Source: Bacteriovoracaceae bacterium
Lineage (GTDB): Bacteria > Bdellovibrionota > Bacteriovoracia > Bacteriovoracales > Bacteriovoracaceae
DNA length: 32,103 nucleotides
Reading direction: 5' to 3'
Assembly: GCA_016784965.1 (NCBI GenBank)
Contig: JADHTQ010000050.1
Coordinates: 1-32,103 of the forward strand
Positions 15,422 to 24,821 of this stretch are shown piece by piece. The notes under the pieces were generated by a model, which was not told the DNA's origin, ran no database searches, and worked only from the letters and a program-made list of their open reading frames with translations. A program made the translations under genes and the position numbers. Each line of letters begins with the position of its first letter. Position 1 is the stretch's first letter.

Positions 15422-15482
15422 GACTTAACAATATCACATACAAAGTTGGGTATACAGAAGAAATGGATTGTTGGGTGCAGTG

Positions 15483-15506
15483 AGTCCCACAAGTCTGCTG
15501 GCACCT
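15483..15506. repeat. Right arm of a perfect 24-bp inverted repeat
   Basis: Exact reverse complement of 14644-14667. It lies 62 bp upstream of the CPBP gene start and 28 bp beyond the 3' end of the initiator tRNA gene. Together with the neighbouring gggtgc it could also form a local hairpin (ggtgc/gcacc), but no T-run follows. Confidence 0.9.
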
Positions 15507-15534
15507 TATACTGGACTGGATTGGTCAACATAAT

Positions 15535-15611
<77 letters not shown>

Positions 15612-15637
15612 ATAAGGTTTAAATAGATATGAGTCGG

Positions 15638-15666
15638 ATAATACAGTAGTTAACTATACTTGTCTA
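15638..15666 (-). promoter_or_regulatory. Sigma-70-type promoter of the initiator tRNA
   Basis: On the minus strand: TAGACA (15666-15661), 17-nt spacer, TATTAT (15643-15638), each 5 of 6 to consensus. Transcription would begin about 20 nt before the tRNA 5' end. The rest of 15667-15778 is AT-rich with no other feature I can support. Confidence 0.65.
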
Positions 15667-15778
15667 TTAAATTAATGATCAAATAATTAATCATTGATAA
15701 ATTAATTTCCTAAAATAATTCCTAGATATGACGAAAGGTATAATGCAACAAGGTTTTCTTATAACCCATGAGGTGAGT

Positions 15779-16093
15779 ATGGCAAATTGTTTAGAGGGGC
15801 CCAATTTATTAAATTTTCAATTTGACACTGAGCAGCTAAGTGCTAACCAGATACGTTTAATAAAAACTCTAAACAGTCTACTGTCCCAAGTCTTAACCAC
15901 CGAACATGAAAGTGAATTTTTTGATGGTAGTGCTGAGTGTATGCGAATGTGTGCGGCCTTAATCAAGCAGGCCCAATTTTGTACCGGAAGAAGTCCTTAT
16001 GATATCCCCTATGCAGACCAGGTTCTAGAGTACTCTATAGATGTACTGCAAGAGCAGATGGAGGCGTCCCAAATCGTTACTTACGATAATTAG
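15779..16093 (+). CDS. Small protein of unknown function
   Basis: I do not recognise this 104-residue protein. It is soluble, acidic and largely helical in appearance, with 'SANQIRLIKTLNSLLSQVL' and 'YADQVLEYSIDVLQEQM' as amphipathic stretches and several Cys residues ('ECMRMCAALIKQAQFC'). The start at ATG 15779 is preferred because GAGGTGAG precedes it at good spacing. Two upstream in-frame ATGs (15728 and 15743, the latter with AAAGG) would add 17 or 12 residues. Its stop overlaps the end of the convergent rluB-like gene by 4 bp, and it diverges from the initiator tRNA. Codon usage resembles its neighbours. It is probably a real lineage-specific gene. Confidence 0.55.
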   Translation: MANCLEGPNLLNFQFDTEQLSANQIRLIKTLNSLLSQVLTTEHESEFFDGSAECMRMCAALIKQAQFCTGRSPYDIPYADQVLEYSIDVLQEQMEASQIVTYDN

Positions 16094-17055
16094 TTGCGCG
16101 CTTGCTTTCGTTTTTGTTTTTGAATTTTTGCCTTATTTTCTTTGGTTAGTTTTATAGCTTCTAATGTCTCAAAGTAAGTATCTTTTCTAAATTTGAAAAA
16201 GGTTTTGTCATCGGCCACAGTAGCTTGTGGGCGAGGCTTTTGCTTTTTGATATTGATGGTTTTTTTATTTGAAAAGTACTCTTTGGGATTTTGTATGGCA
16301 GCGCCGCTACCTTGGAGTCCCACTGCTTTTAAGAGTTGTTTTTTGGATAGAATGCGATATTTTGCTGGGGCAATGCCATCAATTGATAGCCCACCAATGG
16401 CGACTCTTTTTAATTTATCTATGGTGATACCGCTATTGTCACAAAGCTTTCTAATTTCTCGGTTTCGCCCCTCAGCTAGGCGAAATTCTAGCCACGTTTT
16501 GGTGGGTAGAGACTTAATAACCCGCACCGACATAGGCTTAACAAAGCCTTCATCAAGCTGTACGCCCTTTCTGAGGCGCTTTAAAATTTGGTCATTAATG
16601 GCCCCAAAGACTTTAACTTCGTAAACTTTGACGACGTTGTAGCGAGGATGCATCAGCATATTGGCAACCTGGCCATCATTTGTGAGTATTAAAAGCCCTT
16701 CTGAGAGATAGTCGAGCCGTCCTACCGGATATATGCGTTCACTAAAGACCTGGCATAGATCCATAACCGTTTTTCGCCCCTGTGGATCACTCATGGAGGT
16801 TATGTAGCCCCTTGGCTTGTGGAGAACAACATATACTTTTTGCACTTGATCTAGGTTGTAAGCTTGCCCGTCAACACTAACGACATCTTTTTGCGGGGTA
16901 ACCTTGGTTCCTAGTTTGCTGACGACAACGCCGTTTACTTCGACTCTGCCTTGAGCGATAAGCTCTTCGGCCTTGCGCCTGGAGGTTACGCCACAATCTG
17001 CAATAAATTTTTGTAGTCTCACTTCATCGTGATCTGGGGTATTTGAATTAGTCAT
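16090..17055 (-). CDS. rluB: RluB-type 23S rRNA pseudouridine synthase
   Basis: The protein has an N-terminal S4 RNA-binding domain ('VRLQKFIADCGVTSRRKAEELI', about 12-60), a 'VVLHKPRGYITSMSDPQGR' segment, and the RsuA/RluB catalytic block 'YPVGRLDYLSEGLLILTNDG' with nucleophile Asp115. 'EGRNREIRKLCDNSGITIDKLKRV' is the conserved C-terminal motif of this branch. These enzymes isomerise one uridine in rRNA; RluB modifies the 23S peptidyl-transferase region, whereas RsuA acts on 16S. RluB is favoured by the 'RNREIRK' and long basic tail (about 255-321, Lys/Arg/Gln-rich), but RluE/F or RsuA cannot be ruled out from motifs alone. The ATG at 17055 has AGGA upstream. The gene lies in the same direction as the PPDK operon, 88 bp downstream of it. 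Confidence 0.85.
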   Translation of the reverse strand: MTNSNTPDHDEVRLQKFIADCGVTSRRKAEELIAQGRVEVNGVVVSKLGTKVTPQKDVVSVDGQAYNLDQVQKVYVVLHKPRGYITSMSDPQGRKTVMDLCQVFSERIYPVGRLDYLSEGLLILTNDGQVANMLMHPRYNVVKVYEVKVFGAINDQILKRLRKGVQLDEGFVKPMSVRVIKSLPTKTWLEFRLAEGRNREIRKLCDNSGITIDKLKRVAIGGLSIDGIAPAKYRILSKKQLLKAVGLQGSGAAIQNPKEYFSNKKTINIKKQKPRPQATVADDKTFFKFRKDTYFETLEAIKLTKENKAKIQKQKRKQARN

Positions 17056-17143
17056 CTGTCGAGGTCCTTTAATCTTGCCATCGCGGCAGTTTAGTTGGAT
17101 AGAATGAATTAGTTTCTAGACTAATTAGTTGTGCTTTGTCAAT

Positions 17144-17992
17144 TTACTTGAAAATATTAGTCTTGCGCATATTGAATAATTTCATGATTTCCGCCGCTGT
17201 CTCTTCGATGGCCTTATTGGTTACATCAAAAACGGGCCACCTCTTGTTATCTTTAAAAATGGAGTTTGCCCACTCGACTTCGTGTAAAATGCGGGAGAGA
17301 TCAGCATAGTCACCAGTGTGATTTTGAGCACCTAGGTGTCCAAGCCTTTTGATTCTAATTTTTCTTAGCTCGTGGGGATCAATATTTAAAGCAAAGATTT
17401 TGCGTTGGTCGATTTGATAAATTTCGTCTGGGAAGCGGGTATTCATGACCAGAGGAATGTTGACCACTTTTAGTGAATAATTTTGCGACAAATAAATGGA
17501 AAGGGGAGTCTTGGAGGTTCTAGAAATCCCAATAATTACTGCATCGGCATGATATAGAGAGCTTAAATTTTTACCATCATCGTGGTTTAGGGTAAACTCC
17601 ATTGCCGCCACTCTTTTAAAGTATTCTTCATTTAAAGCGCGATAAAGACCAGGCATTGAAGTAGGCGTTTGATTAAAAAATTTGGCAAAGCCATCTAGCA
17701 CTGGCCCTAGTAAATCTAGGGCAAATACATCTTTGACAATGGAAATTTCTTTGATGATGTCTCTAAGCTCTGGGGTAACAATGGTGTAGATGATTATGTC
17801 ATTATTGGCAGAGGCCTCATTAAAGATCGACATGATCTGTTCTTTGGAGTTGACGTGCATAAAGCGCGAAAAAGAAACTTTTAGATGGGGGAACTGGGCC
17901 AAGGTGCAATCGGCAATTTCTCTGGCGGTGTTTCCGATTCCATCGGAAATGATGATGACTCTGATTTTATCCTTTGACTGGTTGCTGTTCAT
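17144..17992 (-). CDS. PPDK regulatory protein (bifunctional kinase/pyrophosphorylase)
   Basis: The 282-residue protein belongs to the kinase-PPPase (former DUF299) family. It begins 'IRVIIISDGIGNTAREIA' and carries the atypical P-loop 'GISRTSKTP' at 155-163, preceded by 'FTLNHDDGKN'. These proteins inactivate pyruvate phosphate dikinase by ADP-dependent phosphorylation of the Thr next to the catalytic His, and reactivate it by phosphate-dependent dephosphorylation. The gene follows ppdK with a 7-bp gap on the same strand, which settles PPDK rather than PEP synthase as its target. The start has only a weak ribosome binding site, so coupling to ppdK translation is likely. The length is normal for the family. 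Confidence 0.92.
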   Translation of the reverse strand: MNSNQSKDKIRVIIISDGIGNTAREIADCTLAQFPHLKVSFSRFMHVNSKEQIMSIFNEASANNDIIIYTIVTPELRDIIKEISIVKDVFALDLLGPVLDGFAKFFNQTPTSMPGLYRALNEEYFKRVAAMEFTLNHDDGKNLSSLYHADAVIIGISRTSKTPLSIYLSQNYSLKVVNIPLVMNTRFPDEIYQIDQRKIFALNIDPHELRKIRIKRLGHLGAQNHTGDYADLSRILHEVEWANSIFKDNKRWPVFDVTNKAIEETAAEIMKLFNMRKTNIFK

Positions 17993-17999
17993 CTGCTTG

Positions 18000-20672
18000 C
18001 TACTTGTTATTTCTAATTGCCGACTGGGCCGCAGCTAGCCTGGCAATTGGTATTCTAAAGGGGGAACAACTGACATAATCAAGCCCCGCCCTATGACAAA
18101 AATCAATGGAGCTTGGCTCTCCTCCATGTTCTCCACAAATACCAAGGTGAATGTCGGGATTAGTAGTCTTGGCTGCTTGGCAGGCGTGTTTTACTAAAAA
18201 TCCGACTCCATCAGTATCAAGTGCAACAAATGGGTCTTTTGCCAACAATCCTTTATTGATATATTCATGTAAAAACTTACCGGCATCATCTCGTGATAGG
18301 CCAAAGGTTGTTTGGGTCAAGTCGTTGGTGCCAAAGGAGAAAAAATCGGCATGTGGGGCAATTTGATCTGCTGTAATCGCTGCTCTGGGCAGCTCAATCA
18401 TGGTTCCAATGAGATAATCTATCTTGGAAGACTTCTCTTCAAAAACAGTATCAATTACAGCTTGGGCCTCTTTTTTGAGGATCTTTAATTCTCCATCAGT
18501 GGCAATAAGAGGAATCATTATTTCAGGCCTGACATCCACATTACTTTCTTTACAAATAATTGCCGCTTCTATGATTGCTCTTACTTGCATTCTATAAATT
18601 TCAGGGTAAGTAACTCCCAGACGGCAACCTCGATGACCAAGCATAGGGTTAAACTCGTGGAGGTACTCAGACCTGCTTTCAACTTCAGAAAGGCTTATGC
18701 CTAAAGTCTTGGCCAGAAGCTTTTTGTCCTCTATAGATTGTGGAAGAAATTCATGCAGAGGTGGATCGAGCAGACGGATGTTGACTGGTTTTTTATCCAT
18801 TGCCTTAAAAATGCCAATGAAATCCTCTCTTTGGAAAGGAAGAAGCTTATCGAGTGCAGTTTGTCGGTCTTTTTCTGTTGATGCAAAGATCATCTCGCGA
18901 ACCGCCAGAATTCTTTCTGCATCAAAAAACATGTGCTCTGTTCTACAAAGACCGATTCCCTCAGCACCAAACTTAACGGCCATAGCGCTGTCTTTTGGGT
19001 TATCAGCATTGGTTCTAACGGTTAATGTTCGGGCCTTATCGGCCCATTCCATAAAGGTTTTAAAGTCATCTGAGATCTCTGGGTTAATGGTAGGGATGAT
19101 CCCTTGATAGATTTCACCAGTTGCACCATCAATAGTTATGTTGTCTCCCTCTTTGAACTCTTGCCCTTTTACTAAAAATAATTTATTAGCGTAATCCACA
19201 ATCACAGCACTACAGCCAGCGACACACGGCTTGCCCATGCCACGGGCGACAACTGCAGCATGAGAGGTCATGCCACCTTTTGCCGTTAGAATTCCTTTGG
19301 CAGCAACCATTCCTTGAATATCCTCAGGGCTAGTTTCATGCCTTACAAGCACTACAGCTCTGCCAGCGCTTTGTAAGTCAGCTGCTTTTTCCGAATCAAA
19401 GACAATCTCCCCAGCACCAGCACCTGGAGATGCTGGTAGCCCTTTGGCAATAGTAACTTTATTAACTTTGGGGTCGAGTCTTGGATGTAAAAGTTGATTG
19501 AGATCTTCAGGGTCAACACGCAACAAAGCCTCATCAGTTGAGATAGTACCTTCATTAACCAAATCTACCGCAATTTTTAATGCTGCTGCTGTAGTTCGTT
19601 TGCCATTTCTTGTTTGTAAAATATAAAGTTTATTTTTTTCAATTGTAAACTCGATATCTTGCATATCCCGGTAGTGTTTTTCTAATTTTTGGTAGATTTT
19701 TTCAAGCTCTAAAAAAGCGCTGGGCAAAGATGCTTGGAGGGTAGCAAGATGAGAGTTTTGATTATTTTTGGACTCCTTATTAATGGGGGCCGGAGTTCTA
19801 ATACCGGCGACTACGTCTTCTCCTTGGGCATTCATTAAGTATTCACCAAAAAAAACTTTTTCTCCGGTGGAGGGATCTCTGGTGAAACATACACCAGTGC
19901 CTGAGTCATCACCCATATTGCCAAAAACCATACTTTGAATATTGACTGCAGTTCCCCAATCGTGGGCAAAGTTATTGAGGTCTCGATAGATTTTTGCACG
20001 GGGGTTGTTCCAAGAACTAAATACGGCACCAATAGCTGGCCATAGCTGGTCCATTGGGTCTAGTGGAAAAGATTTACCACTTTCTTCTAAAATAATTTTT
20101 TTATAAACTCCCACTAACTCTTTTAAATCAGAAGCAGTTAGGGCAGTGTCCTCTTCGACGTTTCTTGCCTCTTTGAGGTCTTCAAGGGTGGCCTCTAAAA
20201 TAGAGGTGTTAAATCCCATCACCACGTTGGCATACATTTGAATGAAGCGTCTATAGGCATCCCAAGCAAAGCGTTCATTGCCTGTAAGTTTGGCCATACC
20301 TTCAACTGAGTCGTTGTTTAGACCTAAATTTAATACAGTGTCCATCATGCCGGGCATGGAGACCCGTGCCCCAGATCTAACCGAAAAAAGCAAGGGATTA
20401 TTTTTATCGCCAAAACGCTTGTTGGTTAACTTTTCAATCACAGCAATTGCTTGCTCTATTTGCTCTTTAATAAGCGGATTAATGCTAAAGTCATTTTTTT
20501 CAAAGTCTAAGCAAGCTTCTGTAGTTACTGTAAATCCTGGCGGAACAGGTATGCCTCCAAGAGCGGACATCTCAGCAAGGTTTGCTCCCTTGCCACCAAG
20601 AAGTGCTTTCATGTCTTTATTGCCATCTGTTTTGTCTTTGCTAAATAAATAGACCCATTGCTTATTGTTCAT
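18000..20672 (-). CDS. ppdK: Pyruvate, phosphate dikinase
   Basis: PPDK interconverts pyruvate, ATP and phosphate with PEP, AMP and pyrophosphate. The 890-residue length is typical. The N-terminal nucleotide-binding domain contains 'LGGKGANLAEMSALGGIPVPPGF'. The phosphohistidine domain reads 'GGMTSHAAVVARG' with catalytic His471 and regulatory Thr469. The C-terminal PEP/pyruvate barrel has 'GIGLCRTEHMFF', 'NPMLGHRGCRLG', 'FFSFGTNDLTQTTFGLSRDD' and 'CGEHGGEPSSIDF'. I set the start at ATG 20672, since AGAGGA lies 9 nt before it; the ATG at 20681 is too close to that site. Its regulator is encoded immediately downstream in the same operon. A gluconeogenic or pyrophosphate-linked role is implied. 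Confidence 0.96.
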   Translation of the reverse strand: MNNKQWVYLFSKDKTDGNKDMKALLGGKGANLAEMSALGGIPVPPGFTVTTEACLDFEKNDFSINPLIKEQIEQAIAVIEKLTNKRFGDKNNPLLFSVRSGARVSMPGMMDTVLNLGLNNDSVEGMAKLTGNERFAWDAYRRFIQMYANVVMGFNTSILEATLEDLKEARNVEEDTALTASDLKELVGVYKKIILEESGKSFPLDPMDQLWPAIGAVFSSWNNPRAKIYRDLNNFAHDWGTAVNIQSMVFGNMGDDSGTGVCFTRDPSTGEKVFFGEYLMNAQGEDVVAGIRTPAPINKESKNNQNSHLATLQASLPSAFLELEKIYQKLEKHYRDMQDIEFTIEKNKLYILQTRNGKRTTAAALKIAVDLVNEGTISTDEALLRVDPEDLNQLLHPRLDPKVNKVTIAKGLPASPGAGAGEIVFDSEKAADLQSAGRAVVLVRHETSPEDIQGMVAAKGILTAKGGMTSHAAVVARGMGKPCVAGCSAVIVDYANKLFLVKGQEFKEGDNITIDGATGEIYQGIIPTINPEISDDFKTFMEWADKARTLTVRTNADNPKDSAMAVKFGAEGIGLCRTEHMFFDAERILAVREMIFASTEKDRQTALDKLLPFQREDFIGIFKAMDKKPVNIRLLDPPLHEFLPQSIEDKKLLAKTLGISLSEVESRSEYLHEFNPMLGHRGCRLGVTYPEIYRMQVRAIIEAAIICKESNVDVRPEIMIPLIATDGELKILKKEAQAVIDTVFEEKSSKIDYLIGTMIELPRAAITADQIAPHADFFSFGTNDLTQTTFGLSRDDAGKFLHEYINKGLLAKDPFVALDTDGVGFLVKHACQAAKTTNPDIHLGICGEHGGEPSSIDFCHRAGLDYVSCSPFRIPIARLAAAQSAIRNNK

Positions 20673-20790
20673 GTGTTGCATCCTCTTATTTTAAAGCGAG
20701 CTAAATTTTTGCGCTTTTAATTTTAATTTAGTTATAAAAATTATAATGATAGATATTAAACTGATTAGTTCTTGTACACAAGGGCGAAAT

Positions 20791-21462
20791 TCAACTGAGT
20801 TCCATGTGGGTAGGCAAATCTATTTTGTGTTGAAACTTGATACCCACGCGATAATTGTCGGAAAGCATCAATTTTTTCATATAAACGATGTTGCCTTCAA
20901 ATGGCTTCTCTACCTCCATGTAGGCGAGGCTTGAAATTTTGACCTCATCTTGGGCGTACCTAAAGATTTTTGCAGGGCCATGGGGTATCATGAACGCCAT
21001 GCCGTCGTTTGATAGATCAATGAGAGGAAACTCATAGTTTTGGTTTTGTTTAACAAGCAGTACAGGAGTATCTTGTTCTGGAAAAAGGGCCCGGGGAGTG
21101 GTTCTTTTTTCACTAACGTACATTTTTGCAGGAGCATTGACAAACAGGTGTCTTGATCCGGCATAGATAATATCGACTTTTCCCACTGTGCCATGAGCTT
21201 TGGAAAAGAAATTGAGAGGTTTTGTGCTATCAAATAAGGCCATATCGATCTTGTTGCCAAAGGGCACTACTCTAATTTCACGCTGGCTAGGGTTGTTAAT
21301 TTCAAACTTAGTATTCACGACCAAACGCTGCGAGTTTATGGTTGTCTGCCATATAGTAATTGGTGCGCTTGTGCTGGAGATATTGTATAAAAAGCCTTTA
21401 ATTTCATCAACAGAAGTAGTTCTGCGATACTCACTCATGCCTATAAATTTTGATATTTTCAA
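20791..21462 (-). CDS. PilZ-domain protein (putative c-di-GMP receptor)
   Basis: The C-terminal half holds a PilZ-like domain: the 'SEKRTTPRALF' segment supplies the RxxxR motif, and 'LIDLSNDGMAFMIP' fits D/NxSxxG. Together these bind cyclic di-GMP in YcgR-type receptors. The N-terminal half (about 1-115) is a beta-rich domain ('RRTTSVDEIKGFLYNIS', 'KVDIIYAGSRHLFVNAPAKMYV') that could be YcgR-N-like; it is not diagnostic. The start is uncertain: TTG 21462 has GGAG at good spacing (chosen), ATG 21438 is a shorter alternative with a poor site, and TTG 21474 has none. It lies between lon and ppdK on the same strand with gaps over 100 bp on both sides, so it is probably a single-gene unit. The target process is unknown. 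Confidence 0.75.
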   Translation of the reverse strand: MKISKFIGMSEYRRTTSVDEIKGFLYNISSTSAPITIWQTTINSQRLVVNTKFEINNPSQREIRVVPFGNKIDMALFDSTKPLNFFSKAHGTVGKVDIIYAGSRHLFVNAPAKMYVSEKRTTPRALFPEQDTPVLLVKQNQNYEFPLIDLSNDGMAFMIPHGPAKIFRYAQDEVKISSLAYMEVEKPFEGNIVYMKKLMLSDNYRVGIKFQHKIDLPTHMELS

Positions 21463-21608
21463 GCTATTCTCCAAAATGATTTCGTTGTCAACATCTTATT
21501 TAACATTCGATCCCATACACACTACATTATAACTTATAATGGACTGCTATGCCCAGGGATAGGAGTGAGTCGAATTTTTTGCCGCTTGGACTGCGGTTTA
21601 GAAGGGGC

Positions 21609-24185
21609 TTAACTGCCTGGAATTGCAATCTTTATTACTTCATCAAAACTGGAGACTGGAGAGAACTTGATCCCTTTTCTATGTTTTTCCGGAACCTCTT
21701 TTAAATCTTTTTCATTTTCTTTTGGTAGAATAATCTGTTTGATGCCCGCCCTTTTGGCGCCAAGGACTTTTTCTTTGATGCCACCAACAGGTAAAACCCT
21801 GCCAGTCAAGCTAAGCTCACCGGTCATTGCCAAATTAGTCTTAACTTTTTTGTTCATTGCTAAACTATACAAGGCAAGTGCCATGGTAATACCCGCACTA
21901 GGTCCGTCTTTTGGTGTGGCCCCAGCTGGTAGGTGAAGGTGCACATCATGTTGGGCCAAGAAGTCTAAGGCTTCATCTGGATCATTGGCCTGTTCTTTTT
22001 TGGGGGGTTGTGTCTTTTTTGGTTTAGCTTTGTTTGGTTTTATATCTTGTTGTTGGAGGAGCTTTTTAACATAGCTGTATGCCAAAGTGGCAGACTCATT
22101 CATGACATCACCCAGCTGGCCTGTAAGCTTAAAGCCACCGCGCCCCTGTAGAGGTATAGTCTCAATATATAAAATCTCGCCACCAAAAGATGTCCATGCC
22201 AAACCAGTAACAATTCCCGGTTTGAGACAGTTTTTGGCCATTTCTGTTTGAAAGCGAGCTCCCCCTAATAATTGTTCTAAATCTTTAATTTCGGGGGCAA
22301 ACTTTTTGTTTTTTGATTTGCTGACATAGGTCAGTGCAGCTTTGCGGCAAAGCTTGGCGATATATTGCTCTAAAGTACGCACTCCTGGCTCTCTGGCATA
22401 GCCTGAAATCAATTTTTTTAAAACGGTATTTTTAATGGAAAAAAACTTTTTTTTGAGCCCATGTTTTTCTAGTTGCTTGGGGATAACCCATTTGGTGGCG
22501 ATGCTTATTTTTTCTTCAATTGAGTACCCACTTAGTTCAATGACTTCCATGCGGTCTAAAAGGGGAGAGGGGATATCGTTTATATAGTTGGCGGTGGAAA
22601 TAAATAGTACCCTTGATAGATCAAAAGGTACATCTAGGTAATTGTCCAAAAAAGAAACATTTTGTTCTGGGTCTAATACTTCTAACAGTGCTGAGGATGG
22701 ATCGCCATGGATTGAATTGCCAATTTTATCAATCTCATCTAGCATGATGACTGGATTATTTACGGCAACCCGCTTTAGTGCTTGTAAAATTTTACCCGGC
22801 ATTGCCCCGACATAAGTTCTTCTGTGCCCTTTGATTTCAGCTTCATCTCTCATACCACCAAGGCTAAAGCGATAAAATTTTCTACCCAGAGACCTTGCAA
22901 TACTTTTTCCCAGTGATGTCTTGCCCACTCCTGGAGGACCTATAAGGCAAAGAATGGTTCCGTCATATTCTGGTTTTAACTTTCTTACTGCTAAAAACTC
23001 CAAGATGCGCTCTTTTGGTTTTTTGAGGCCATAGTGATCATCTTCTAAAATTTTTCTAGTCTTTTCGATATTGACGCATTCAACTGATTCTTTGTTCCAA
23101 GGCAGATCTATCATCCAGCGCAGGTAAGTTCTTGCTAAGTTATATTCGGGACTGCTATCAGGAATGACTTTTAAGCGCTCCAATTCCTCTTGGGCAACCT
23201 TCATTGCCATTTCTGGCAAGCCAGCTTCTTCAAGAGAGTCTTGCATTTTTTTTAAGTCTTTGGATTTATCATCTTCATCCATGCCAAGTTCTGCGCGGAT
23301 GACTTTTAGTTGCTCTCTTAAAAAGTACTCTCGTTGGTATTTATTGACTTTGCTGTTTACTTCATCGGATATTTTTTTCTGGATGTCGGCGACATCTTTT
23401 TCACGCTTTAGATAAACTAAAAGTTTTGCAAACCTTTTTTTTACGACCAAAGTCTCCAAGAAGTCCTGGGCCTCAGGTATATCCAAAGAGATCGCAAACG
23501 CCACAAGGTCAGCTAGCACTCCCGGAGCCGGTGAATTCAAAATGGCCAACTTCATCTCTTCGTTAAAATATGGATTGATTTCACTGAGCTTTTTAACTTG
23601 GTTGATTACTGATCTGGTATATGCATCTAGTTCATCGTCTTCGGTTGAAATATCCTCAAATACTTCAACTTTTGTAATTAGTAGAGGTTTCTTTTGGAGA
23701 AATTCAGAAGCACGATAGCGCTTGACACCGTGCACGAGAATGTTAACAGAGCCATCTGGCAGTTTGAATTTTTTTACAACTTTGCACAACACTCCTACTT
23801 TATAGATATCTTTACTTGAGAGGTCGCGATGCTCGACATCCATATGCCCGATTTGCTCTTGATGGATCTGCTCCATTTCTTCAATTTGTTCAATTTGTTC
23901 CATTTCACCGTGATCGTCAGCAAAATCATCTAATTGATCTAGGTTTTCCTCTGAGTCGTGGCGCGGATCATCATCTTTTAGTTTCACTAGATTCAGTGCC
24001 ACATGGCCAACTCGTGATATTTGATCATCTAGGGCCTGGGTAAACTTTGTTTCACTCAAGATTATTGGGGCGATCATTCCTGGAAAGATGGGGCTATTTA
24101 AAATGGGAATGATAACTACAGAATTGGGAAATTTATTATGCAAATCCACTGTTGATTCTATGTCTTGGTCCTCTTCTACACGCAT
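21609..24185 (-). CDS. lon: ATP-dependent Lon protease with acidic insertion
   Basis: All Lon parts are present: the N-terminal substrate domain ('VVIIPILNSPIFPGMIAPI'), a coiled coil, AAA+ with Walker A 'GPPGVGKTS' (416-424) and Walker B 'VIMLDEIDKIG', and a serine-lysine protease domain with Ser763 in 'PKDGPSAGITMAL' and Lys806 in 'GGIKEKVLGAKRAG'. The protein degrades misfolded and regulatory proteins in the cytoplasm. At 858 residues it is longer than the usual 780-820. The extra length lies in a Glu/Gln/Asp-rich insert inside the N domain (about 71-122, with E-Q-I repeats) and a Lys/Pro-rich insert before the protease core (about 713-740). The ATG at 24185 has GGAG 6 nt upstream. Catalytic residues are intact. 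Confidence 0.95.
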   Translation of the reverse strand: MRVEEDQDIESTVDLHNKFPNSVVIIPILNSPIFPGMIAPIILSETKFTQALDDQISRVGHVALNLVKLKDDDPRHDSEENLDQLDDFADDHGEMEQIEQIEEMEQIHQEQIGHMDVEHRDLSSKDIYKVGVLCKVVKKFKLPDGSVNILVHGVKRYRASEFLQKKPLLITKVEVFEDISTEDDELDAYTRSVINQVKKLSEINPYFNEEMKLAILNSPAPGVLADLVAFAISLDIPEAQDFLETLVVKKRFAKLLVYLKREKDVADIQKKISDEVNSKVNKYQREYFLREQLKVIRAELGMDEDDKSKDLKKMQDSLEEAGLPEMAMKVAQEELERLKVIPDSSPEYNLARTYLRWMIDLPWNKESVECVNIEKTRKILEDDHYGLKKPKERILEFLAVRKLKPEYDGTILCLIGPPGVGKTSLGKSIARSLGRKFYRFSLGGMRDEAEIKGHRRTYVGAMPGKILQALKRVAVNNPVIMLDEIDKIGNSIHGDPSSALLEVLDPEQNVSFLDNYLDVPFDLSRVLFISTANYINDIPSPLLDRMEVIELSGYSIEEKISIATKWVIPKQLEKHGLKKKFFSIKNTVLKKLISGYAREPGVRTLEQYIAKLCRKAALTYVSKSKNKKFAPEIKDLEQLLGGARFQTEMAKNCLKPGIVTGLAWTSFGGEILYIETIPLQGRGGFKLTGQLGDVMNESATLAYSYVKKLLQQQDIKPNKAKPKKTQPPKKEQANDPDEALDFLAQHDVHLHLPAGATPKDGPSAGITMALALYSLAMNKKVKTNLAMTGELSLTGRVLPVGGIKEKVLGAKRAGIKQIILPKENEKDLKEVPEKHRKGIKFSPVSSFDEVIKIAIPGS

Positions 24186-24213
24186 TGTTACTCCAAAATT
24201 GGGTAGTATTCAA

Positions 24214-24702
24214 TCACTTTTTTACATCAAAAATCAATCGATCTGGTGACTTTAAATAAAAAATATCCACACCTACTTTTTCCTTAAATGCTATTTCCAC
24301 AGAAAGAGAATCATTATCAATGGGGAAAAAGTTGATTTCTTTAACGTACTTACTATTTCCAAAAGAACCTATACTGTCAAAGATTTTTGTCTTGAAACAG
24401 TCAAAATACACCTTTTTATCCTTTTTGGAAATATATCCATAAAGCCGCGGTAGCTTCTTTTTAAAGTCAAAAACAATTCTTTCATGGCCGATTCTGGGGG
24501 AATAAGAGTGCCTGATGCCTTTTAATTCACTACTCGCTTGGATATTTCCATTATGAAATATGCCCTTTTGCAGAAAAACCCCCTTTTTTCTACCAGATAA
24601 TTTTCTTATGCGCTCTTTCATCAAGTTTTGTGCATGCAGCTTGCCAAACATTCCCAGTATTATTACAAAAGTTAATGTGACGATGTGTGTTTTACTTTTC
24701 AT
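24214..24702 (-). CDS. Secreted AMIN-like domain protein
   Basis: A 162-residue protein with a signal peptide ending around 'GKLHAQ' (residue 25). The remainder is beta-rich: 'HERIVFDFKKKLPRLYGYI' is followed by repeated short strands and ends in 'FYLKSPDRLIFDVKK'. The R-h-V-F-D-h start and the P-D-R-L-h-h-D end resemble the AMIN domain, which localises periplasmic proteins to peptidoglycan or secretin complexes. AAGGGA lies close before the ATG. It is just upstream of lon on the same strand (28-bp gap), so the two may share a transcript. Assignment rests on pattern only; a plain exported unknown is the alternative. Confidence 0.6.
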   Translation of the reverse strand: MKSKTHIVTLTFVIILGMFGKLHAQNLMKERIRKLSGRKKGVFLQKGIFHNGNIQASSELKGIRHSYSPRIGHERIVFDFKKKLPRLYGYISKKDKKVYFDCFKTKIFDSIGSFGNSKYVKEINFFPIDNDSLSVEIAFKEKVGVDIFYLKSPDRLIFDVKK

Positions 24703-24821
24703 TAAAATCCCTTGGCCAAATTTTAGTTATGAGTAAATTATATAATATTTATCTGGCAACTGGAATTAATTTCGCCAATGCTTTAATTTGTCCCAAAAAC
24801 TTCCAATTTTCAATCTGCCCC

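Noticed and set aside
21560-21608. Terminator after lon (CCGC/GCGG hairpin)
   Set aside because: The stem is only 4 bp, and on the strand of lon it is followed by A's rather than T's.
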